Positions 32,946 to 45,053 of a stretch of 64,000 nt of DNA are shown one piece after another. Position 1 is the first letter of the stretch. Each line of letters opens with the position of its first letter. This DNA is from Hericium rajendrae (taxonomy: Eukaryota > Basidiomycota > Agaricomycetes > Russulales > Hericiaceae): assembly GCA_033439255.1 (NCBI GenBank), contig CM065885.1, forward strand, positions 558,001 to 622,000. Direction: 5' to 3'. Made by a program: the position numbers and the translations under genes. The notes below the pieces were generated by a model, which searched no databases, had not been told where the DNA came from, and saw only the letters and a program-made list of their open reading frames with translations.

Positions 32946-35900
32946 ATGTCACTGAAGACGACGTCGCTGTTGCTCTTCATTGCGTTTTTGCACCTCTCTG
33001 GAATCTATCTCTTCACTCGAGGCTTTCTACTCTCTCGTCTCGCTCTCTCGTCAGTCACATCATGCGCGAGCACACCTTCGACTTGCACACTACCACCTAC
33101 CCATCGGAAAGCTGTCCTACTCATCATCGATGCACTTCGCTTTGACTTCCTGTCACCTAACCCTCCACAACCACCGTCACCATACCACCATAATGTCATT
33201 ACGCTGCCGCAAGAATTGACTGCTAAGTATCCAAGAAATTCATTCTTATTTAATGCCCATGCGGATCCTCCAACCACCACGCTCCAGCGAATCAAAGGGA
33301 TAGTGACAGGCTCTCTGCCAACATTCGTCGACATGGGAGCTAACTTTGGCGGCTCATCCATCGCTGAGGATTCCATAATAAAGCAGCTATCCTTGGCGAA
33401 CAAAAGTGTATGTTCTCTTAACATCAACGTCCTGTGTATTCACTCATACGCGAGCACGCTAGATTGCATTTATGGGCGATGACACCTGGATGTCTGTGTT
33501 CCCGACTACTTTCCACCCGAACATGACACACCCATTCGACTCGTTCAACGTCGAGGACCTTCATACCGTCGACAACGGCGTCATTGCCCACCTATTCCCT
33601 CTCCTCACGGACTCGCCTCACGCTAAAGAGTGGGACTTCCTTATTGGGCATTTCCTGGGTCTTGACCATGTAGGACATCGCGTTGGCCCGGATCACCCAA
33701 GTATGAAGGCGAAGCAGGAGCAGATGAACGACGTTCTCACGCGTGTGGTCGACGCTTTGGACGATGATACGGTTCTCGTTGTCATGGGTGACCACGGGAT
33801 GGACAGGAAGGGCGATCACGGGGGCGACGGCGATCTTGAGGTCTCGTCCGCTATGTGGATCTACTCAAAAGGACCAGAACTGTCCATCGCAGAGCCTTCT
33901 ATTCCTTCGCAACTCGTGCAGTATACACGGTTCCCCGGAGCACCCAAGGACCACCGATGGGTGCAGCAGATCGACTTGGTGCCCACTCTGTCACTTCTCC
34001 TTGGCTTGCCGATCCCTTTCAACAACCTGGGGACTGTCATCCCGGAGCTCTTCTGGCGCGATCCATTAGGGTCCGATTTCCGCCGCGCAATGGGTCTGAA
34101 CACCCGCCAGATTAAGGAATACCTCGAAACTTACCGCTCCAGCTCGGCCGGAGGCGAACTCGACGCTGTCTGGAACGAGCTGCAGAGCAGCTGGACCAAG
34201 GCGACGGCTTACGCGTCACAGGACAATTTGCATCTCCATGTCGCCTTTACTCGGTTGGCGCTGGAAACATGCCGGTCTCTCTGGGCTCAATTCAGCATTG
34301 GTTTGACGGGCTTTGGCTTGTCAATTCTGCTATTGAGCGTCGGCGTCGCGTGGAGTTTGTATCAACGCAGTGGGCAGAACGTTGGAGATTGGGATACATG
34401 GACTGCTAGGTTGACGCGGAATTATCTCGTGGCTGGAGCGGGTGGCGCAGTGATTGGCGCATCGGCCTGGATGCCCATGCAAGCTCTCGAGCCTTTCAAA
34501 GGAATTTCTATCCTCCTGTTCGGCCTGTTCGGCGCGGCATTAGGTTCCGGTCTCGTCGTTCTGTTCAGCTCCAAGCTGCAGATGCAGGTTTCCTGGTCGA
34601 TCGTTATCACGGTGTTGCATACTGTGGCATTCTTCTCGAATTCGTACACTTTCTGGGAAGACCGCATCCTCACATTCTTTTTACTCAGCACACTTGTTCC
34701 CCCCTTCCTCGCGTCCTTCTCTGCGCCCACATCGCATCTTCGGTGGCATATCTTCCTATACTCCGCGGTCTTCGCCGTGTGCGTCAGATTAATGGCGTTC
34801 AGCACTGTCTGTAGAGAAGAGCAGCATCCTTGGTGCAGTGTCACCTATTACGCGGGCGGGACTGTCGCAGAACCCCCGAAGCTTGTCCTGGCTCTTGTGG
34901 TGCCGTTCTGCTTCTTCGTTCCATGGGTCATCAATAGACAACTGGCGATCTCAAAATCCAACAACGGAGTCGCGTCTATTTTCCTTCCATATATCCTTCC
35001 ACCGACGCTCTTGGCGGGCACAGTCTATTGGATTTTGGAATGGATCGACAGCATGGAGTTCGTTGCGGATACCGTCGATTTCCGGCTTCTGCGGACCGTT
35101 CTCGGCCGGACCTCTATGGCTGGGATCCTCATCGCCGGAGGCCTGCTATGGACCCTCGTGCCCATCTGCCTCCAGATCTTCACCGTGACCGAGCCGCCAT
35201 CGGCAAGCGAGCCACAGCCCAAGCAGAAGGTCACCGTCTTCGGCTTCGCCAACGCGTTCGGCGCGCCATACCTCATCTTCTGGTGCATAGCGCTTGGCCT
35301 CGTATGGATCACCACGCAACTCACGGGCCAGATTGCCCTGGGGTTAGCGGCGGTCGCGTTGCTCGCGCACCTCGAGATCGTCGACGGCATGCGCGATGCC
35401 CAGGCCCTGCAGCACGCATTCGCGACGGACCCCTCCGCCGCGCTCGCAGTCCTTCAGGTGCAGGGCACACAGTCCGCCGCCGCCACACTAACGCCCTCCA
35501 CCAGCAATCTCACATTCGACCACGCAGTCCCACTCGCGCTTCTCGCGTTGCACGCGTTCTACACGACGGGCCACCAATCCACGATCTCGTCTATCCAGTG
35601 GAAATCCTCCTTCGTGCTCACGTCGACGGTGACGTACCCATGGTCGCCCGCGCTCGCGGCGCTCAACACCTTCGGCCCTGTCTTCCTCTTCGCGCTTGCG
35701 GCGCCGCTGCTCGCGCTCTGGAACGTGCCGCCCATCGCGCCGAGCGGGCCCGCCGTAGGCGCGAAGCATACCGCGCTCGTGCTCAGGGGCGTGGTGCGGG
35801 CGGGCGTCGCGGTGATGCTGTATTTCGGACTGCTGCTCGTCGGGAGCGCGCTCAGCGCCGCGTGGCTGCGGCGGCACCTGATGGTGTGGAAGGTCTTTGC

Positions 35901-36036
35901 GCCGCGGTACATGGCGGGCGCGGCGCAGGTGCTTGTGGTTGATCTCGCTGTGCTTGTGGGGGTGTTTGTGGGCGTGAGGAGGGTGCTGGTGCGGATTGGG
36001 ACGATGTTTGGGGAGGGGCGGCGGAAGGAGGAATAG
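32946..36036 (+). CDS. gpi13: GPI ethanolamine phosphate transferase 3 (Gpi13/PIG-O)
   Basis: Adds ethanolamine phosphate to the third mannose of the GPI anchor precursor in the ER membrane, the bridge to which proteins are attached. The model has two exons: 32946-33407 and 33463-36036, with one 55 bp GT-AG intron, giving about 1,010 residues, close to the family length. The N-terminal hydrophobic anchor is SLLLFIAFLHLSGIYLF. The alkaline-phosphatase-like catalytic domain has the metal-binding segments LLIIDALRFDF, MGDDTWMSVFP, FLGLDHVGHRVGPDHP and VVMGDHGMDRKGDHGG. From about residue 440 there are many hydrophobic segments, the multi-pass C-terminal half. The ATG at 32946 is chosen because it places the signal anchor first. 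An upstream F-box family or tRNA context says nothing about its role. Confidence 0.92.
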
Positions 36037-36069
36037 AGCATCGTATTATCGGCTTGTGCGCTTGTCCTC

Positions 36070-36190
36070 GGGTAGGAGGCGCAGGGCATATTTCAAAAGT
36101 AATATTGAGTCTCAGTAGCTCGGGTGGGCCAGGTAGACAGTGTTACGACCGTCATCTTGAACTAGCTCTGGATCCTCACCGTCGAAGTGG
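36070..36190. repeat. SINE-like or tRNA-related repeat, copy A
   Basis: About 115 bp starting AGGCGCAGGGCATATTT and containing AGTAGCTCGGGTGGGCCAGG, clearly similar to 39016-39135. Its sequence has weak Pol III A-box and B-box likeness. Confidence 0.4.
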
Positions 36191-36710
36191 CGCTTGACGG
36201 TCATCGGGCGCGAGCTTCAATGGGTGTAGATCTCGTAGGATTTGTCCAAGTTAGTGGGGACAAAGACATTGCGAGCAGCGCTACGACTGTCGACATGACT
36301 GCGACAGAAGAGGGTGGACGAAGGAGCGAGAGTGACTCAAGTAGACAATACAATGGTACATATCTTCACAAAAACGATATATGTTGTCAACCATTTAGTG
36401 ACTGAAATGACCGAAAATGGCAGAGAATGCTGACAGGCCGTTCATCAAACCGGCCGACGATGCGCAGACCGTCCGACGGACCTGCAGTGAGAACTGGCAG
36501 AGGGTACTGGCCACTCACCATATCGGCCTTACCGATGCACTTCTCAAGGGATCCAAAAAAAAATACAATCCTGTCCTATTGATGCGTACGGCGTCGCACT
36601 CTAGCATGGAACGAAGGAAAAAAAGCGGTCACATTTCCGAGAGCTGTGATGAATATTCTATAATAAGACAATGTCAGACAGCTATAGATAATAGTATCTG
36701 GAGAATCGAA
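36191..36710. other. intergenic region, nothing recognised
   Basis: Downstream flank of the F-box relic and of gpi13 (convergent). No coding signal that I can support. Confidence 0.4.
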
Positions 36711-38534
36711 TCACCAATGATTGACACGCACAAATCCCTCGAGCCGACCTTGTCGATCTTCGGGTATTTCTTGTACAGACTCTGGGTCCCATTCGACATC
36801 CACGATCTCCCGGAGTGCGTTCAGGCGCGCAGCGTCGACGATGCAACCGGTTCCCAGTCTGACCAGAGAAAGAGGTCTTCCTCCGATACGGCGTGTATTC
36901 AATGCCTCCACTATCAAATCACCCAGTACAACAATCCCATTGGTCAAGGTCATGATGGGTCTGACGTCGACGGATTGCAACTCGAGCAGCCTGAGATTTG
37001 GAAAAAAAAAACGCCTATGCGTGGCAAGGACATGCTGCGCTTCTTCCTCCGGGATCGTCATGTCATCAAGCGTCACATCGAGCGCCTCGCAAAGTTCTTC
37101 AGCATCGGCCGCCTTGTTCACGAGGATACTGCTGACTTCTCTGCAGTTATGCGCATAAAGATTAATCCAATCGTCCCCCGGTACTCCATACTGGTAGTCC
37201 CGACGGATGATGACGCGGATGTCATTGAGTGGAAGTGTATCAAACATGACTGCTAGAAGCTCTTCGGGCCAGCGTCGGTCGATCATCAGCGATAAATCGG
37301 GATCGTGGGGAGGTTAAAGGACAGTCGAGTCAGAAATGTTGCTCTTCCGCCATAGTTTGAGACCACAATATCGTTTGGAGGAATCGTGGACGAGCGACAC
37401 GGTGTAAAACGGGTCCGGCGTCGCAGGAAAGTTTTCGCACAATCGGAGGGGGAGGATATCATCTGGCAGCTCCGGGTCCTCTGATCCAAACTCTACGCAA
37501 TGAATGCCGATCCGACAGGAGGAAGGGACGTTCAACTTGGGGAGAATGTCCAGGCACCGATAACCTCCGTCGATTATGGTCAAGTTCTGGAGGCAGAGTA
37601 GTCGGGCAGTCTGGTCATCTGCGCGAGATCCGGCAGATATAACATTTTCGAGATATAGTGTCTGCAGCGTAGGCATCCCGTTGAGGGCACAGAAAAAGTC
37701 GTCCTCCCGGCTAAACGGTTGCTTGCCACGCCCATCTTGTTCAAGATGAAGATATGTCAAGTCGTGAAGGACGGGTGCGGACCATGACACACTGATGTTC
37801 TTGAGAGACAACCTACGAAGCATGGGTGATTCATTCTCGAAGATTTCTTCAGGTAAAATGGTGCGATGATGGCATTGATAGTGTGCCATCAAGTCCAAGG
37901 TATCAAGCATCGGTGCTGGAGCTGTCAAGGAATGTGCTGTGATGTCGATCGTATCGGGAGTCTCCAACAGAACCGACAGACGGCGGATGTGGGTTAGACG
38001 GGGAAGGATATGCGCCAGAAAGTGTCGGTTATAACGCTCATGGTAGAGCTGACACGACAGAGGCACGGATTTAGCACGATCCAGCATTAACTCTAGCCAG
38101 CGCGGACCAAGCTCCGTCGTAACATTGCCCCATAATGTAGGACGGGAGAGAGCTGTGTCGCACCAGAACCTGCAGACATGCTTTATCCGGATCCAGCCGA
38201 GGTCTTGCTCTGATGGCGGTTGGTCTATCGAATGCAACTTTAAAATCCGACCGAGGAGCTCCATGGGAAGGGTGGCGATGGGGGAAAGGGTGTTGCGATG
38301 CGTTCGCAGAGAGCACAATGCTAGATGCATAGCGGCCACTTCGTCATCTAACATCTGGCGAACCTGCACAAACTCCTTATTAGGTCGGTCGCGGCGAGAT
38401 ATTCTCTGGATATGAGTGACACGGGACTGGACAAATTCGGTCCAGAACTCCGTGGCACGAGTCTGCAACCGTTGAGTCTTATCAATACTGCAGAGGAGCT
38501 GATCGTCTGATGCACACCTAGATACACCTTCCAT
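36711..38534 (-). pseudogene. F-box-like/LRR protein, interrupted by an in-frame stop
   Basis: The frame starts at the ATG at 38534; the codon at 38561 is only a TTG. The N-terminal helix (EVAAMHLALCSLRTHRNTLSP) leads into an F-box-like motif (LPMELLGRILKLHSI, then HVCRFWCDTALSRPTLWGNV), then degenerate leucine-rich repeats (LDTLDLMAHY, LRRLSLKNISV, LQTLYLENVIS). A TAA at 37314-37316 stops the frame. The same frame then continues at once with PPHDPDLSLMIDRRWPEELL and another 190 residues ending at 36711. The continuation reads like the normal C-terminal part of this family, so a single stop has probably killed or shortened a once intact gene. F-box proteins are substrate receptors of SCF ubiquitin ligases (family knowledge). 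The substrate is unknown. Confidence 0.65.
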
Positions 38535-38599
38535 TTGACCATCCACGAAAGATCGTTCCAATGTTCACAGAGATCCTTGTGAGATCCTGCAGATAGTAC

Positions 38600-39015
38600 C
38601 TCAGCGACTTCAGTAGAGAAATATAAAACTAGCAAAGCGACCATCGGGGCACTTACTTTCCTGTCTCGTGGCAAAAGCGAGATATCGATTGAATATTGCG
38701 AGAAGGACAGAAAAAGCTTGCTCTCCAAAGCAATATGCAATGAACCAGTTCACAAACGTATCAATATCAGGTTGATGTTCCTGAAGTCCTGGGTTATTGT
38801 GAGTCGCTTCCGTGAGCGAACAGTCAGTAGTACTACTTCACACGTCGAGCGCTCGAGCAGGCTCAAGTGCTTACGTGTCAAGCGTGCACGTCTAGACCGG
38901 CGCTTACAGACAGGGGCGGCCCGCATACGCATCTATCTATCTATCCGTGACACCATCTGGGGCTGCGCTCGAGCTGATTCACCGGCCATGGGCCTGGATT
39001 GGGCTTGCGAGTTGA
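38600..39015. other. intergenic region between F-box genes
   Basis: No gene supported; a short ATCT microsatellite lies near 38932-38946. Confidence 0.35.
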
Positions 39016-39135
39016 TAGGCGCAGGACATATTTAAAAAGTAATATTGGCTCTTTATAGCTCAAATGGCTCAGGTAGACAATTGTAACTGTCGTCGTTTCG
39101 AACCACATGTCGGCTTCACTGTCACCAAAGCGGCG
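39016..39135. repeat. SINE-like or tRNA-related repeat, copy B
   Basis: About 115 bp similar to 36070-36190 (roughly 70-75% by eye). It contains TAGCTCAAATGG (A-box-like, about 39055) and GTTTCGAACC (B-box-like, about 39094), spaced about 40 bp apart as in tRNA-derived promoters. It overlaps the 3' flank of the F-box gene to its right. Confidence 0.45.
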
Positions 39136-41004
39136 GTCTCCAACTGACTAAAAGCACGCGACCTGCATATCCCCCAGCGCATCGTCCTCCGCCGCAGCCC
39201 TCTATCCAGAACCGAGTCCACGCATCAGCACACGCCGCACCCAAAAACCAAACCAAAGCACCACGCACCGAAAATCCAATCAGCCGCTCCCCGTCGACCA
39301 TGATGCCGTGCTCGAACGCGGGATCCTTCAGATCGAGCGCGCGGAAGGGCAGGCGCGTCTCGAGCGGCGCGAGGAAGTGGCTCTCGGCCGGGATGCAGGA
39401 CGGCGCCGTGACGGGCGCGGAGGGGTACGTGCTGGTCGCGGCGACGGGCTGGTCCGGGTCAAAGAGCGGCAGGCGCGCGGGCAATGAGGTCATGGGACGC
39501 AGGCAGTTGCGGCTGAAGTCGAGGATGCGGATGCCGGCGCCGACTTCGGGGAAGACGACGCGGCGGCCGTGGACGTATCTACATGGCGATGGTGGTGAGC
39601 ATCTGTAGGGCCTTTGATGTGAAGAGGGGACTGACCGTAGCCAGTGGCTCCATTGTCTGAAGCGGAACGCACGACTGTGCTTCGGGCCCCATTCCTTCCA
39701 TGGCTTCACAACGGGCGCGCCTCCGTCACGGTGCTGGTTGATGTATGGCAGGAAGACGCGGTGGTCGACGATAAGACGCACCATGCGGCCGACGGGGCGC
39801 ACGTAGAAGAGCGTAAGGACGTGGATGCGTGTGTCCGAATCAACGTCGAAGGGCGCGTCGCGGGGGATGCATGCGGTGAAGGGCCCGGTGTGAGTGTTGA
39901 TGCGGCCGATGCCCGCCTCGACGGTGAGCGGCGGGAGACGGAGCGTCGCGGCGTGGTGCGCGGCGGTCGCATTGACCTCGTCGCTGGAGAATGTGAAGAT
40001 TTCGAGAGAGCCGTCGCCGTCGTACGCGGTGAGCAAGTAGGCGCGGGGAGAAAGGAAGGAGAAGTCGGAGATGGCCTGAGGCGCGTGGTCGGTGTGCTGT
40101 GTGGCGAGAATTCGAACAAGAGGGAGTGTCAGCGTGGCACGAAGGAACAAAGACGCCACCGACCAGAAGCGTCTCGCCGCTCTTCCAATTCCAAATGATG
40201 AGGCCTGCGAAGGGGCGAGATAGAAACATGCCGATAACATCATGGGCGATCTGCGTCGTCGACTCGGAGACCGCGGTACGAGATGGGTGTCTCAGGATTG
40301 GTGTTCTCGCGAGCGTATGTGGCGCGTTGGTCGAGAGGCTGCGCAAATGAATACGGATATCGCCCTGGAATGGCGCGGCGAGTCCATCCATAGCCTGTCC
40401 AAAGACATCGGGATGGCGTTCGACCAAAGCTAGCAGGTCCTGTGTAGGGTCAATCGCAAAGTCTTTGACCGGAATGCCCATGTCCCTGTATACGACACGG
40501 TGCTCGTCCGTCGAGGCGGTAGGGAGCCATGAGGCGATGAACTGGGAGTTCCCGAGGGAACTGTGATCGCTGCTTGGGTCACCGACGGTGGCGAACACGC
40601 CGCCTACAAGTTCGTATGCAAGGCAATCATCATGGATGGAGAGTTTGACTGATTTCCGTATATCAAGACGCTCCCAGGCCTTGCGCCTGTCGAGAAGGAC
40701 TTGAAGGCGTTGGGCGATCGACAGAACGCTGGCAGGATTGTCAATCATTCCATCCGCGAAGAGCTCGATTTTATACTGCAGCTCCAGAGATTGCTTGATG
40801 AGGGCAGAAAAGGCCTTACTGACCTGTAAGGAGATATAGTCAGGACGTTCGGAAATGAGTAGAGAAAATGCATACCAACGCACAACGTAACACCTCCCTG
40901 ACGTCAAGATACCTTACTATCTCTAACAGAAGCTCTAACGGCAATGACATGAGGAGTGATTCTCCCCCCCTCTGCCTACTGCCGTCCGGAGCTCTGAACG
41001 CCAT
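39122..41004 (-). CDS. F-box domain protein, four-exon model
   Basis: Exon 1 starts at the ATG at 41004 and holds the first half of an F-box (LPLELLLEIVRYLDVREVL), split after RCAL by a 52 bp intron. It resumes as VSKAFSALIKQSLELQYKIE and then the family-typical ELFADGMIDNPAS. The middle part (GIPVKDFAIDPTQDLLALVE, IQIAHDVIGMF, GLIIWNWKSGE) is a beta-rich region conserved in agaricomycete F-box proteins. Two further short introns are needed: one after LLV near 40165 and one of about 57 bp near 39580-39640 (GTCAGT donor), joining HWLR to YVHGRRVVFPEVGAGI. The C-terminal region ends at a TGA near 39122. Probable SCF ligase receptor; substrate unknown. It appears intact if the introns are accepted. 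Confidence 0.7.
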
Positions 41005-41335
41005 GATATACGCAAACAGGAAACCGTGGAGAGCATAGAAAAAGTAAGGCGCTGCAGAATCCAGCTCGGATGGCTTGTCACGGAGAACACACCGAAGTGA
41101 ATGTGACCGTTGAGATGGATCAGCTCAGAGCTGAAGCAGTGCCACGGTTGTAGTGAACGAATCGTAAATGTTGGGCGCTTGTGGCGCGGAATACGCGCTC
41201 GTGCTTAGATTACCTTATATGGCATTTCGGTTCCACGACTATAATGCCTTTCGATGCTTTCACCACCTCGTTCTCAACTCTCATTCACCCTCGTCTTCTC
41301 AAGTAGTAGTCACTTATAGCCTTGTATCCTTTGAG

Positions 41336-42323
41336 ATGCCTCGCAAGGACGCATCCAGTACTGCAGAGAGCGCACAGGCCCAGCAAAAGATGGTCTCTGA
41401 GGGGATCGACAGCTTCGAACTGCCCAGGAGTCTCGTTACGAGGATAGCCAGAGCAGCTGTATGTCCTTGTCCATTTACACGTGTCATTCTCGCGTTCTTC
41501 TCCAGAAGTCAGTCGATCCTCACGTTGAGTATGCTCTTTCTCCTCTAGCTACCAGAAAACACGAAAATGCAGAAGGACACCGTGCTCTCACTGGTGAAGG
41601 GTTCCACGGTGTTCATCAACTATCTTGGTACGCATCTTTTCGACTTTCTTTCTCACATGCTCATATGCCTCTGTGCATAGCTGCTACGTATGCTCTTACT
41701 TCCATTTTGTGCCGCACATCTGTGATAACATGGCGGTCTGAATAGCGCTCACGATGTCGCCCATTCGAAGCAACATAAATCTATTTCTGCCTCCGACGTC
41801 CTCAAAGCACTCGAAATAATCGAATTCGGAGACCTCGTCGGACCTCTACAAGCCGAACTGCAAAGTTCGTCACTTCTCCTTACTTCTGGACTGCCGCATC
41901 TCATCCTCCGGTATTGTAGCGTACCGCGAAAATAACAAAGGCAAGAAAGGGGGTGCTGCTACATCCGCAGGCACAATATCTGTGCCGTCCAAGCCGCGCG
42001 CGAAGGGCAAGGAGCGTGCAGGGCCGTCGGAGGCCGTGTCTGCGCCGTTGCCTCCGCCACTGGCTGCACCAGTGGAGGAGCCTGTCGCGCCTGCAGGTGA
42101 TGTAGATGAGGAAATGACTGATGTCGCAGAAGCAGGAGGTCTGGAGAATGCGGAGGGCCCAGAGGACGAGGAGACGGATGAGGACGGGCCGGAAGAGGAA
42201 GAAGGGGAGGATGAGGACGAGGATCTTACAGACGATGCTGGCGAGGAGGACGTTGAGATGGGCGGGTTGCAGGAACCAGGCCATCAGGGTGAGGAGGACG
42301 AAGGACACGGTGAAGACAGGTGA
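41336..42323 (+). CDS. dpb4: DNA polymerase epsilon subunit / CHRAC histone-fold protein (Dpb4, POLE3)
   Basis: A histone-fold subunit of DNA polymerase epsilon that binds H3-H4 and pairs with a Dpb3-type partner; in several eukaryotes it is also part of the ISWI/CHRAC remodeller. Exons: 41336-41458 (FELPRSLVTRIARAA), 41549-41627 (LPENTKMQKDTVLSLVKGST, VFINYL), a 7-nt exon at 41681-41687 (CTGCTAC), 41746 to about 41864 (AHDVAHSKQHKSISASDVLK, ALEIIEF), and a last exon from about 41920 (YRENNKGKKGG). All introns are GT-AG. Only with the 7-nt exon does the conserved YLAATAHDVA segment appear, which supports it. The tail is Pro-rich, then strongly acidic (DEETDEDGPEEEEGEDEDED), as in other Dpb4 proteins. 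The stop is at 42321-42323. Confidence 0.88.
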
Positions 42324-42760
42324 AGATACCGGTTTCGGAGATGGTTCTGCGGTTTTCTCGACGTTATCATGCTGTCTCACGTATCGCACCCCTCTGACAG
42401 TAGACTTGATTGCGATGGTATCCCTCTCCTAATTTACCAGTATCATCCTATCATCCCCGTCTGGTGCGTGATCTCTTTGAAGTCCGTCGGAGCGTCATAA
42501 GAATAAAATGCATGATGCGATTAACATCAGTCACCCGTGAGTTACTATTAATTTACAAACTGCGATCGTCAGTTAATGAAGGAACTACGAACACAGAAGC
42601 CTGTCTCACAGATATACGTCCAGATTTGGCCTTGATACGGTCGTCGATACTGCGTGCCAGGCAGTGCAGGCGTCAATGAGCCATCCAGTTCGGTCTGTGC
42701 TTCTCGGACAGCATCTTGATAAGGAATGCCTTCGTCTTCATCCTCACCCTCACCTTCACT

Positions 42761-43807
42761 ATGAGCTTCGTCGCATTCTCGTTCGGTTCTTTCGGAGACA
42801 TCATCGCATTGGTTCAGCTCGTCGTCACTGCCATCAAAGCCTTGGATGACAGCCGAGGATCAGCGAAGGAATATCAAAGGCTCAGCCTGTACCTAGCATC
42901 CTTCAGTGGAGCTCTCGACGCGTTCAAGACAGAGTACACTGATGCGTCGTCTCATCAGATGGAGGAGTCACTGAGACTCGCCATCGAGGCGTCGTACGAC
43001 TTGTTACTGGCACTCAATCAAGAGGTACGAAAGTATGAATCGCGTCTGCGGCCGGGCGGATCGTCGAATCGGATACGCGACACCATGATGAAGCTGGTTT
43101 GGATTTGGAAGAGGCGAGAGATGGAACAGCTTTAGAGGCAACTGTCCGCTCACGTCGAGTTGGTTCTCCTCTGCTCGAAAAGGTAGTAGTATCACGTTTC
43201 AACGAGAAATGTCTCGCTGGAGAACTAATGCGCGCGACAGTCTCGATCGGAAACAGGCACAGCGACTACAGGAACACATCGACAAGAGAATGGAGGAACA
43301 CGCGCGAGCCCTGTCGACTCTTCAGTCTTCGATACAAGGTGGACCTCGGTCTGTCGAGATCGAGGCCATCTTCCTGAACACGTTTCTTGGACATACCATA
43401 CAAGTGCCCTTTTGCTGTTGCACCTCTTACGAAGTAAGGATTTTTGAGTCTCACGAGCTGATTGGAGCTAATAGATGGGAGTACAGGCATTTCATCGCTT
43501 CCTGCAGTCTTGTTTTCAAGGTTGGCCCTGCAAGGCCTACGTCGAAAGTCAAGACTACGCGTTGACCATAGGCAACACTCCACAGTCGTCCATCTTCAGG
43601 GTCACCAAGTCTGTTTGGAAAGCGATACGTCCCGGCACCTTGATCTGCATGTCTGCCATTCTGAGTTCGCACCAGGTGCAAAAAGCGAAGGTTATTTTTG
43701 TCGAAGGAAAATCCTGTCCGCAGAGTACTATTGGTGTCCCTTGCGAAATCGCCCGTGATACACGGTCAGCACATTTCAGAGCTCCATTGTCAGAAATAAA
43801 TCATTAA
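42761..43807 (+). pseudogene. STAND-N-like / ubiquitin-like-domain (ULD) protein, damaged
   Basis: The ATG at 42761 gives a helical N-terminal segment (FGSFGDIIALVQLVVTAIKA, LDDSRGSAKEYQRLSLYLAS), characteristic of a large agaricomycete family with a STAND-type N-terminus and a C-terminal ULD. After KRREMEQL the frame meets a TAG at 43132-43134. The expected continuation RQLSAHVELVLL follows directly in the same frame. Farther on, 43209-43434 encodes a helix plus the start of the ULD (SVEIEAIFLNTFLGHTIQVP). After a short intron (about 43435-43476), the ULD continues with AFHRFLQSCFQG, YALTIGNTPQ, VWKAIRPGTLICMSAIL and stops at 43807. Domain-complete but carrying one in-frame stop. Related genes lie at 44391 and 52689. 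Such proteins are suspected immune or heterokaryon-incompatibility parts by association; their function is unknown. Confidence 0.6.
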
Positions 43808-43842
43808 GCTGCGGGTTTTGTAGCATTATCACGGCACGATGT

Positions 43843-44300
43843 ATGTTTAAGGAGGACCCAGTTTCCGAGTCAGGGTCAAATCAACACACCCGGTACAACC
43901 TATCGATGTCGCCTGCAGTCGAGGTGCCGATGCTCTGTATCACAAAAGAATCACTTCACGACCTCAAAAAGTATGAACAAGTGATGAGTAGCCATTCTTC
44001 GATCCTTCATACCGGGAATATCGGGTATAGGTATCGTAAACGTGAGTAATACTAATCTCGGCTCGAGGCTCGCTGTTCTATTATTCACAAAATGCTAGCG
44101 TACGAAGTAAGTATCGAATGGCAGTTGTTGCCTCGGGGCCGAGATGACAACAAATCTGAACACAAAGGTCAATATATCACCGGGTATCGCATCGAAGAAA
44201 AGGTGAGGGCTAGAAAAAATTTCTTCGATACAGCATTGCATCCACATGGACAAGGACTGTTGTCGAGAATGTATATCACATTTGATTAAAAAAGGCATAA
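43843..44300 (+). other. possible 3' remnant of the ULD gene
   Basis: Two short open stretches (43843-44049 and 44092-44289) lie between the two ULD-family copies. They have no recognisable domain and may be decayed C-terminal sequence of the first copy. Confidence 0.25.
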
Positions 44301-44390
44301 ATTCTGGCACGCTGACCCATGGGTTTGTGTCGCTATTATAAATTACTCGAAATTTAATAATACTTGTAAGGACTCGTCATCACCTTTGCT

Positions 44391-44930
44391 ATGAGCCTTG
44401 TTGCCTTCACATTCGGTTCCGTCGGAGACATCGTCGCCTTGGTTCAGTTCGTCGTCACGACTATCACAGCGCTGGATGACGGCCGTGGATCAGCGAAAGA
44501 ATACCAAAGGCTCGGCCTGTATCTCGCCTCTTTCAGCGGAGCTCTGGACGCGTTCGACACAGCACATCGATGCGTCTTCCAATGAGATGAAGGAATCGCT
44601 GAGATTTGCCGTCGAGGCGTTTTACGACCTACTGCTGACACTCAATCAAGAGACATGGAAGTATGAGTCGCGTCTGAGGCCGGACGGGTTGTCGAGTCGG
44701 ATACGCGACATCATGGTGAAGCTGATTTGGATCTGGAAGAAACGAGAGATATAGTAGAGCACCTACAGAGGCAGCTCGCAGCTCGATCTGATTATGCTTC
44801 ACTCAGAGATGGTACATCAGAACAAGAAATCAATGCAAGAGAGCTGACTGCTATCCTCGACAGTGTCGAACGCAGACAGATAAGTTAGCATTCTACCACA
44901 TAACTGGGGGTCGGCAGATCTAAGCTTACT
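44391..44930 (+). pseudogene. second copy of the STAND-N-like family, N-terminal fragment
   Basis: It opens with FGSVGDIVALVQFVVTTITA and LDDGRGSAKEYQRLGLYLAS, strikingly close to the gene at 42761. The first frame ends at 44585; the homologous sequence continues in another frame (DASSNEMKESLRFAVEAFYD, then WKYESRLRPDGLSSRIRDIM) and again in a third (VEHLQRQLAARSDYASL). Two shifts therefore break it, and nothing of the ULD remains downstream. A tandem duplicate of the left neighbour that has decayed and lost its 3' half. Confidence 0.7.
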
Positions 44931-45053
44931 TGCATTAGCTTACTGCAGTCATGGTCGACCACTGCCATACAGTTCACCATGTAATGGATACCTCCGGATC
45001 CATTCCAACATGCCCAGACCTACATTGTATGCTTGGTTGATTTTTTTCAGATA

